Below are positions 8,732-14,087 of a stretch of 15,596 nt of DNA, piece after piece. The position numbers and the translations under genes are program-made. Each line of letters starts with the position of its first letter. Position 1 is the first letter of the stretch. Source of the DNA: JAMCRM01 sp041685075 (GTDB taxonomy: Bacteria > Acidobacteriota > Terriglobia > Bryobacterales > Bryobacteraceae); the NCBI GenBank assembly GCA_041685075.1, contig JAWLGN010000123.1, forward strand, positions 1-15,596, in the 5' to 3' direction. The notes beneath the pieces are model-generated. The model made no database searches and had not been told where the DNA came from. It worked only from the letters and a program-made list of their open reading frames with translations.

Positions 8732-9447
8732 GCGAACCGCTCATCGAAGTCCGGAACCTGCGCTACCGCTATCCCGACGGCACCCCGGCGCTCGAGGGCG
8801 TCGATTTCCGCCTCCACGCCGGTGAAACCGTGGCCCTGCTGGGGCCCAACGGCTCCGGCAAGACCACCTTCGTACTGCATCTCAATGGATTGCTCAGGGG
8901 CGAGGGCAGCATCCGGGTCTGCGGCCTCCCACTCGGCCCCGACACCCTCTCCCACGCGCGCCGAAAGATCGGCCTGGTGTTTCAGGATGCAGACAGCCAG
9001 CTTTTCATGCCCACCGTGCTGGAGGACGTGGCCTTCGGACCGCTCAACCTGGGCGCCGGACGCACCGAGGCTCGCGCGCGCGCACTGGACGCCCTCGAAC
9101 GCGTGGGCATGGCGGCGGCGGCGCATCGCCCTCCCTGGCACCTCAGCGCCGGCGAGAAGCAGCGCGCCGCCATCGCGGGCATTCTGGCGATGAACCCGGA
9201 GATCCTGATCCTGGACGAGCCGACTACCTTCCTCGACCCGCCCGGCGCCGCGGCGCTGGTATCGCTTCTGCGCTGCCTGCCGCAGGCCAAGATCGTCGTG
9301 ACACACGACATCGGCTTCGCTCAAGCCGTGGCGCAGCGAGCCGTCTTCTTCAAAAAGGGAACCGTGGCGGGCGAAGGGATGGTTCCGGAGATCGTCAACC
9401 GTTTCGGCTGGAACGGCCCGCCGCCGGAACGGCGGGGCCGCCCTTGA
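8728..9447 (+). CDS. nikO: ECF transporter ATP-binding component (NikO/CbiO family)
   Basis: This 239-aa cytoplasmic ATPase powers the NikMN-NikQ importer. Visible: Walker A GPNGSGKTT (39-47), the Q-loop QDADSQLF typical of CbiO/EcfA proteins (about 88-95), a signature reading LSAGEKQR rather than LSGG, Walker B ILILDEP (159-165) with catalytic Glu164, D-loop LDP (169-171) and the switch His193 (THD). The segment after Walker B reads TTFLDP where TAGLDP is usual, a mild variation. GTG 8728 overlaps the nikQ stop, with GGGAGG 6 nt before it. The ORF could extend upstream to 7909, but that part is a shadow of nikQ. The gene ends 3 bp from the convergent small-protein gene. Confidence 0.94.
   Translation: MSEPLIEVRNLRYRYPDGTPALEGVDFRLHAGETVALLGPNGSGKTTFVLHLNGLLRGEGSIRVCGLPLGPDTLSHARRKIGLVFQDADSQLFMPTVLEDVAFGPLNLGAGRTEARARALDALERVGMAAAAHRPPWHLSAGEKQRAAIAGILAMNPEILILDEPTTFLDPPGAAALVSLLRCLPQAKIVVTHDIGFAQAVAQRAVFFKKGTVAGEGMVPEIVNRFGWNGPPPERRGRP
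9417..9436 (+). other. GC-rich hairpin at the 3' end of nikO
   Basis: CCCGCCG (9417-9423) pairs perfectly with CGGCGGG (9430-9436) around a 6-nt loop, and flanking GGCC bases can extend the stem with a bulge. It lies within the last codons of nikO, just before a convergent gene whose stop codon is 3 bp from the nikO stop. No T tract follows. It may act as an imperfect terminator or 3'-end stabiliser, or may be a by-product of GC-rich coding sequence. Confidence 0.3.
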
Positions 9448-9450
9448 GCC

Positions 9451-9777
9451 TCACTCCGCGGCTTTCGCCTCGCCCTTAGCCGACGACTTTCTTGTCGCGG
9501 ACTTGGCTTGCGCCGTCTTCTTGCGGTGCTCGGCCCACCTGCGCTTCTGCGCGTCGGCGATGCGCTTGCGGGCCGCCGGACTCAGGTTCCGCTTACGCGG
9601 CTGCGGAGCGGCCGCTCCGGCCGGCAACGCGGACGGAAGCGGAGTCCTTCGTCCCCCCAAGAGCGCGCGTATCTCCTTGATTCTGTCCTCTATCTTCTGC
9701 CGCTCGAGCTCGTACCCCACCAATGCCATCTGCAGGGTCGCAAGATCGTCGGCTTTGGTTGCTTTGCCTCTGGCCAT
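9451..9777 (-). CDS. Small coiled-coil / basic-tail protein, possibly nucleic-acid binding
   Basis: A 108-aa soluble protein of unknown function. Residues about 11-41 (DLATLQMALVGYELERQKIEDRIKEIRALL) suit an amphipathic helix or coiled coil. A Pro/Ala linker (about 46-60) follows, then a strongly basic segment with the motif SPAARKRIADAQKRRW (66-81) and a Lys/Ala/Ser tail. From memory, similar SPAARKRI-x-x-AQKKRWA proteins recur in Acidobacteria genomes, and the motif recalls basic DNA-binding tails. The layout (N-terminal coiled coil, C-terminal basic region) is loosely like H-NS, without proof of homology. ATG 9777-9775 is chosen because it has GGGAG 5 nt upstream; the longer frame to 9882 would run through the promoter. 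It is convergent with nikO, 3 bp away. Confidence 0.7.
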   Translation of the reverse strand: MARGKATKADDLATLQMALVGYELERQKIEDRIKEIRALLGGRRTPLPSALPAGAAAPQPRKRNLSPAARKRIADAQKRRWAEHRKKTAQAKSATRKSSAKGEAKAAE

Positions 9778-9793
9778 GGTTTCTCCCACGGCC

Positions 9794-9824
9794 ACTATAA
9801 CACATACGTTTGTTATCCGGGCAA
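9794..9824 (-). promoter_or_regulatory. Promoter with overlapping inverted repeat upstream of the small basic protein gene
   Basis: On the minus strand TATAGT (9799 to 9794) is a good -10 and TTGCCC (9824-9819) a possible -35 with a long 19-bp spacer. A perfect 6-bp inverted repeat, ATAACA (9797-9802) and TGTTAT (9811-9816) with an 8-bp spacer, overlaps the -10 and fills the spacer, as an operator for a dimeric repressor would. The predicted transcript has a short leader carrying a GGGAG ribosome binding site. Confidence 0.45.
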
Positions 9825-9881
9825 AGAAAAGAGTTAGCGTCCGCGGTTCCTTATAACTGTACGGTTCCATCCGTGGAGCCA

Positions 9882-9904
9882 TTCCGGCGCAAGTCTCGCC
9901 GGAA
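9882..9904. other. Perfect 8-bp hairpin in the dtd upstream region
   Basis: TTCCGGCG (9882-9889) and CGCCGGAA (9897-9904) form a perfect 8-bp stem with a 7-nt loop. A second, wider pair of GGTTCC (9863-9868) and GGAACC (9901-9906) competes with it. TATAAC at 9852-9857 could be a -10 for dtd, which would place the hairpin in a leader of about 90 nt. No Shine-Dalgarno precedes dtd. Nothing else recognisable was seen in 9825-9953. Confidence 0.4.
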
Positions 9905-9953
9905 CCGCCTCCTGTTGTAAGCTCAGAGTACGGGTTCTTTCCACCCGCGCGCC

Positions 9954-10397
9954 ATGAGATCTCTTATTCAACGCGTCACTGAGGCCCGCGTGCTGGTCGG
10001 CGGCCAAGTTACCGGGAGCATCGGAACCGGGCTCCTGATTTTCATCGGCATCGCCGCCGCGGACCGGAACGCGGACGCGGATTACCTGGTGGACCGAATC
10101 ACCGGCATGCGTATTTTTGCCGACTATAACGGGAAAATGAATCTGAATATCCGGCAGGCCGGCGGCGCCCTCCTGCTGGTCCCGCAGTTTACACTTTATG
10201 CCGATTGCCGGCGGGGCCGCCGCCCCGGCTTCGATGCCGCCGCGCCCCGCGATCATGCCGAGGCCCTCTACAACTACTTTGTCGAGGCCGCGCGCGCTAC
10301 CGGTGTACCGGTTGCCACAGGTGTCTTCCAGGCCACCATGCAGGTCCACCTCGTCAACGACGGTCCGGTTACAATAATGGTGGATTCGGCGGAATAA
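9954..10397 (+). CDS. dtd: D-aminoacyl-tRNA deacylase
   Basis: Dtd hydrolyses D-aminoacyl-tRNAs (and Gly-tRNA-Ala) so that D-residues do not enter translation; it acts in the cytosol as a homodimer. The product is 147 aa (E. coli 145) and aligns along its length: IQRVTEARVLVGG at the N-terminus, GKMNLNI (60-66), QFTLYAD (78-84) and NDGPVT near the C-terminus, which holds the Gly-cisPro chirality-selecting motif. The notable difference is Pro77 where the canonical motif SQFTL has Ser; the codon is CCG at 10182. RPSF also reads RPGF. ATG 9954 fits the family N-terminus, without a Shine-Dalgarno. Its TAA overlaps the next gene's ATG (TAATG, one shared base), so translation is likely coupled. Confidence 0.95.
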   Translation: MRSLIQRVTEARVLVGGQVTGSIGTGLLIFIGIAAADRNADADYLVDRITGMRIFADYNGKMNLNIRQAGGALLLVPQFTLYADCRRGRRPGFDAAAPRDHAEALYNYFVEAARATGVPVATGVFQATMQVHLVNDGPVTIMVDSAE

Positions 10398-11431
10398 TGC
10401 GGAACATCATCGAAACCTGCGCCAGCGCCCGCGCCGGGCTGCTGGGTAACCCCAGCGACGGCTACTACGGGAAAACCATCTCGTTTTCGTTCTCCAATTT
10501 CCGTGCCCGGGTGTTGCTTTATCCCAGCGCGCGCCTGGAAATCCGCCTCTCCAAAGCCGACCTGCCGGTATTCGAGAACCTGGACGACCTCTACCAGACC
10601 ACCCGCTGGCGAGGCTACTACGGGGGCATCCGCATCATCCAGGCCCTGATCGTGCGTTTCATGGATTACTGCCGCGAGCGCGGGATCGAGCTGCCGGACC
10701 GCAACTTTACCATCGAGTACGAGTCCAGCATTCCCCAACGCCTGGGCCTGGGCGGATCGAGCGCCATCATCGTCGCCGCCCTGCGCGCCCTCTGCGAATA
10801 CTACGAAATCGAGATCGACCTGCCCACCCAGGCCAACCTGGCGCTGCAAACCGAAACCCGCGAACTGGGCGTTCCCGCCGGCCTCCAGGACCGCGTCATC
10901 CAGGTCTACGAAGGCCTGGTCTACATGGATTTCAACCGGGAACAGATGGAGCGCTTCGGCTACGGCACTTACGAACGGCTGGATGCTTCACTGCTGCCCA
11001 ACGTGTATGTCGCCTACCGAACCAGCCTGGGGGAAGGGACGGAAGTTTTCCACAACAACGTGCGGGAACGCTGGCGCCGCGGCGACCCCGACGTCGTCGA
11101 GGCCATGCACACCTGGGCCGGCTACGCCGAACAGGGGCGCCGCGCGCTTTTGGAGCGCGATTACGCCGCCCTGGATCGCTTAATCGACGCCAATTTCGAC
11201 CTGCGTGCCACCATCTACCAGATCAGTCCCGGAAACATGGAGATGGTGCGAACCGCTCGCGCGACCGGCGCCACAGCCAAGTTCGCCGGCTCCGGAGGCG
11301 CCATCGTAGGCACCTACCGCGATCAGGCCATGTACCGGACGCTGGTCGAGCAGTTGCACCGCATCGGGGTGGCCGTCATCAAACCCAAAATCGCCGGCGC
11401 CGTGCAATCCCGCACCGCGGCGCCGCGCTAA
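10397..11431 (+). CDS. GHMP-family sugar kinase, glucuronokinase-like
   Basis: A 344-aa GHMP kinase. Its motifs match what I recall of plant glucuronokinase, which phosphorylates D-glucuronate at C1 on the salvage route to UDP-glucuronate: RAGLLGNPSDGYYGKTISF (12-30), GYYGGIRI (73-80), NFTIEYESSIPQRLGLGGSSAI (103-124, the ATP-binding P-loop), AGLQDRVIQVYEGLVYMDF (161-179, with the likely catalytic Asp165), LLP near 199-201 and KFAGSGGAIV (295-304, motif 3). The start at 10397 shares one base with the dtd stop; the longer upstream frame is a dtd shadow. No UDP-sugar pyrophosphorylase is in view, so the pathway is untested, and another sugar or uronate is possible. Family is certain; substrate is moderately supported. 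Confidence 0.85.
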   Translation: MRNIIETCASARAGLLGNPSDGYYGKTISFSFSNFRARVLLYPSARLEIRLSKADLPVFENLDDLYQTTRWRGYYGGIRIIQALIVRFMDYCRERGIELPDRNFTIEYESSIPQRLGLGGSSAIIVAALRALCEYYEIEIDLPTQANLALQTETRELGVPAGLQDRVIQVYEGLVYMDFNREQMERFGYGTYERLDASLLPNVYVAYRTSLGEGTEVFHNNVRERWRRGDPDVVEAMHTWAGYAEQGRRALLERDYAALDRLIDANFDLRATIYQISPGNMEMVRTARATGATAKFAGSGGAIVGTYRDQAMYRTLVEQLHRIGVAVIKPKIAGAVQSRTAAPR

Positions 11432-11482
11432 CCCGCACGGGCATCGCGATAACCCCGCACGCGGCGCCGCGATAACCGGCAC
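11411..11482. repeat. Three degenerate tandem copies of a 22-23 bp GC-rich unit
   Basis: The unit reads roughly CGCAC, GCGGCGCCGCG, ATAACC. Copies begin at 11411, 11434 and 11456. The 10-bp palindrome GCGGCGCCGC occurs in copies 1 (11417-11426) and 3 (11461-11470), and TAACC with a following GCAC/GGCAC recurs in all three. Copy 1 encodes the last residues and stop codon of the kinase; the others fill the 71-bp gap between two convergent genes. The palindromic cores could form small hairpins and help end both transcripts, but there is no T tract. Confidence 0.6.
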
Positions 11483-11502
11483 CGCGTTCACCCGCTTCCC
11501 CG

Positions 11503-12759
11503 CTATGGCCGGTTCATGTACTTCTCGTACAACCGCTTGTGCTTGTTATCGAGGTCCACCGCGCGTCCCCGGATAAACATCCGCCGGACTTGGGTGCGTA
11601 CTTCCAGCGGGTCGCCGTCGGTAACGATCAAGTCCGCCAGCTTACCTTTCTCGATCGAACCGATGCGATCGGCCACTCCCCAGATGCGCGCGGCTCCCAG
11701 GGTAACGGCCTTCAGCGCCTCTTCCCGTGGCAGCCCGAAAGGTACCGCGGCAGCCGCCTGGTAGGGCAGGTTGAACGGGTTAGTCGAAGCCCCACCCGGA
11801 CTGTAAGTGGCGAAACAGAACTGCACTCCCGCCTTGAACAGTTCCCCCGGCGTGGTGAAGGGGCGGTCGTAAGGCTCGTCTTCCTCCTCCGGCAATGACA
11901 GCGTTTCAGCGAGCACTACGGGAATGTCCCGCGCCTTCAACTCCGCCGCCAGCTTCCACGCTTGCGGCGCGCGCTGGAGAATCATCCGCACTTTCTGCTT
12001 CTCCGCGAACGCCAGGGCTTCCCGGATGGTCTTCTCCCGGTCCGCCTGGATGAGCAGCGGCAAGCGGCCTTCGAGCACCGGAAGCATGGCTTCCAACCTG
12101 AGGTCGGGGCGGAAATCCGGTCCGCCGGCCGCCTTCGCGCGCTGGTATCTGCGGGCCGATTCGAAAAACTCCTCCAACTCCCGCACCTGAGCCTGGTAGC
12201 GCTTCTTTCTTTCCGCGTAAGATCCCCGGCCGCCCGTGTGCGGGAACTCCATCCGCATGGCAACCGACGGCTCGATGAGCATCTCCTCGTTAGTCCAGCC
12301 GTCCAGGTGAATCAGCGCCGCCTGTCCCGCGACGATTCCGCCCGCGGGCTGCACCACCGCCGCGGTGATACCGTTGGCGCGGGTTACCGCAATGTGCTCG
12401 CTCTCGGGGTTGATGGCCACCGCGATGCGCAACTGCGGTTTGAACGTTCCCAGGTCCGTGAAGTCGTTGGTCTCCCGCAGGGAGCCGATCTCGAAGACCC
12501 CCAACCGCGTGGCCGAATCGATCAACCCGGGGTAGACTTCGAGCCCCTTCACGTCGATCACCGGCACGCCCCGGGGCGCCCGGACCCTGGTTCCCACCTC
12601 GGCGATGCGCCCATCGATGACCAGCACGCTTCCGCCCGCAATCTCGGGTCCGGAGACCGGGTGCACGGTGCCGCCCCGCAAAAGAAAGCTGTCCCCGGCG
12701 GCAGCGGCTGCCACCGCCGCGCCCGCCATCAGCAACCAGACCAGTCGTGCGCCTCTCAT
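11503..12759 (-). CDS. Exported amidohydrolase-family protein lacking the HxH metal motif
   Basis: A 418-aa protein with an N-terminal signal peptide (MRGARLVWLLMAGAAVAAAAAG). The amidohydrolase fold is shown by the N-terminal beta-sandwich strands (FLLRGGTVHPVSG; GSVLVIDGRIAEVG), the PGLID junction (78-81) and the C-terminal return to the sandwich (IGSIEKGKLADLIVTDGDPL). The metal-binding HxH that should follow PGLID is absent: residues 83-85 are Ala-Thr-Arg (PGLIDSATRLGVFEIGSL). The protein may therefore be a non-catalytic partner, or use a different site. It is the last gene of the operon; its ATG overlaps the previous stop (ATGA, 12756-12759) and has AGGAGG 5 nt upstream (12765-12770). 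Fold is certain; activity is unknown. Confidence 0.88.
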   Translation of the reverse strand: MRGARLVWLLMAGAAVAAAAAGDSFLLRGGTVHPVSGPEIAGGSVLVIDGRIAEVGTRVRAPRGVPVIDVKGLEVYPGLIDSATRLGVFEIGSLRETNDFTDLGTFKPQLRIAVAINPESEHIAVTRANGITAAVVQPAGGIVAGQAALIHLDGWTNEEMLIEPSVAMRMEFPHTGGRGSYAERKKRYQAQVRELEEFFESARRYQRAKAAGGPDFRPDLRLEAMLPVLEGRLPLLIQADREKTIREALAFAEKQKVRMILQRAPQAWKLAAELKARDIPVVLAETLSLPEEEDEPYDRPFTTPGELFKAGVQFCFATYSPGGASTNPFNLPYQAAAAVPFGLPREEALKAVTLGAARIWGVADRIGSIEKGKLADLIVTDGDPLEVRTQVRRMFIRGRAVDLDNKHKRLYEKYMNRP

Positions 12760-14087
12760 TGCGGCCTCCTATTTTTGCTCTGCGCCTCCTTGCTCCGCGC
12801 CGCGGCTCGCTCGAGCAACTCGCGGCGGCGCTTCTCCCGGGCTTCTCGCCCGCTGAGATCCACGTCCCGATCGAAGTAGATCCGGCCGTCGATCACGACT
12901 TTCTGCACTTTGGCGTAACTGGAGAGCGGGTGCCGGTCGTAGATCACCAGATCGGCGTCCTTGCCGGGTTCTATGGAGCCCACGCGGCCGTCGATGCCGA
13001 GCTGTTTAGCCGGGTTGATGGTAATCATAGCCAGGGCTTCGTCTTCGCTCAGCCCGCCGTATTTCATGACCTTGGCGGCTTCCAGGTTCATGCGCCGCAT
13101 CAACTCCGCGTTATCGGAGTTGAGCGAGACCAGCACGCCTTTCCTGGCCATCACGGCCGCGTTGTAAGGGATGGCGTCAGAGGCTTCCACCTTGTACGCC
13201 CACCAGTCGCTGAAGGTGGTGGCGCCGGCGCCGTGCGCGGCGATCTCCTTGGCCACCTTGTAACCCTCCAGGACGTGCACCAGCACGTGGATTTTGAAGC
13301 CGAACTCCTCGGCCACCCGCAGGATCATGAGGATTTCATCGCCCCGGTAGGCGTGGGTATGGACCCGCCGCTTGCCCTCCAGCACCTCGACCAGCGGCTC
13401 CAGCTTCAGGTCGCGCCGCGGCGCCACGGCCGGTTCGCCGCGCCCGCGCCGTTCTTTGTAGTCGCGCCAGGCGCGCTGGTAGGCGCGCGCCTCGGTGAAG
13501 GCCTGGCGGAAGACGTCCTCCACGCCCATGCGACTGGCCGGGTAGCGCAGGTTGGGCGGCCCTCCGCCTCGCGGCGTCCAGCCGGGGCGCGTGACGTTCT
13601 CCCCCAGGGCGAACTTGATGTAGGGCGGCGCGCCCTCGAACAGCAGCCCGCGCGCGTCCTGGCCCCAGCGCGTCTTGATGATGGCGCACTGCCCGCCGAT
13701 GGAGTCCGCGCTGCCGTGCAGCAGCGCCACCGTGGTCACGCCGCCCGCCAGCGCCCTGTAGATGGCGACCGATTCCGGGTCGAGCACGTCCTCCACCCGG
13801 GTCATCGAGGCCACCGACACGGCGCCCTCATTGATGCTCTCCAGTGCAATGTGGGAGTGGGGGTCGATGATGCCCGGCATGACGTACTGCCCGCCCGCGT
13901 CGAGCACCTGCGCGTTGGGCGGAATCAGCACCTTCTCCCCAACCGCCGCGATGCGGCCGTCCCGAATCGCCACTTCGCCGCGGAAGCTTCCCTTGGTCAC
14001 CGTGATGACCTGGGCGTTCCGGATCACCAGCGGCGGCGCCGCCGGCAACAGACAGGCCGCCACAAACAACCACCCTACCCGCTTCAT
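12756..14087 (-). CDS. Exported amidohydrolase with intact HxH motif (imidazolonepropionase-like)
   Basis: A 443-aa metal-dependent hydrolase, probably acting outside the cytoplasm. A short signal peptide (MKRVGWLFVAACLLPAAPP) precedes the sandwich domain. PGIIDPHSH (71-79) supplies metal ligands His77 and His79. Further candidates are Lys158 (IKFALGEN), His243/His245 (VHTHAYRGDEI), His267/His271 (KIHVLVHVLEGYK) and Asp325 (SLNSDN). The C-terminus has VGSIEPGKDADLVIYDRHPL, then a charged helical tail. ATG 14087-14085 is chosen because GGGAGGTG lies about 5 nt upstream and a signal peptide follows; the frame's extension to 14738 is a shadow of the preceding gene. It is the only trio member with a complete-looking metal site. 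The substrate (cyclic amide, dipeptide or other) cannot be told from sequence. Confidence 0.9.
   Translation of the reverse strand: MKRVGWLFVAACLLPAAPPLVIRNAQVITVTKGSFRGEVAIRDGRIAAVGEKVLIPPNAQVLDAGGQYVMPGIIDPHSHIALESINEGAVSVASMTRVEDVLDPESVAIYRALAGGVTTVALLHGSADSIGGQCAIIKTRWGQDARGLLFEGAPPYIKFALGENVTRPGWTPRGGGPPNLRYPASRMGVEDVFRQAFTEARAYQRAWRDYKERRGRGEPAVAPRRDLKLEPLVEVLEGKRRVHTHAYRGDEILMILRVAEEFGFKIHVLVHVLEGYKVAKEIAAHGAGATTFSDWWAYKVEASDAIPYNAAVMARKGVLVSLNSDNAELMRRMNLEAAKVMKYGGLSEDEALAMITINPAKQLGIDGRVGSIEPGKDADLVIYDRHPLSSYAKVQKVVIDGRIYFDRDVDLSGREAREKRRRELLERAAARSKEAQSKNRRPQ

Noticed and set aside
9778..9882. 35-residue N-terminal extension of the small basic protein
   Set aside because: It would run through the predicted -10 and operator, while the internal ATG at 9777 has a proper GGGAG site.
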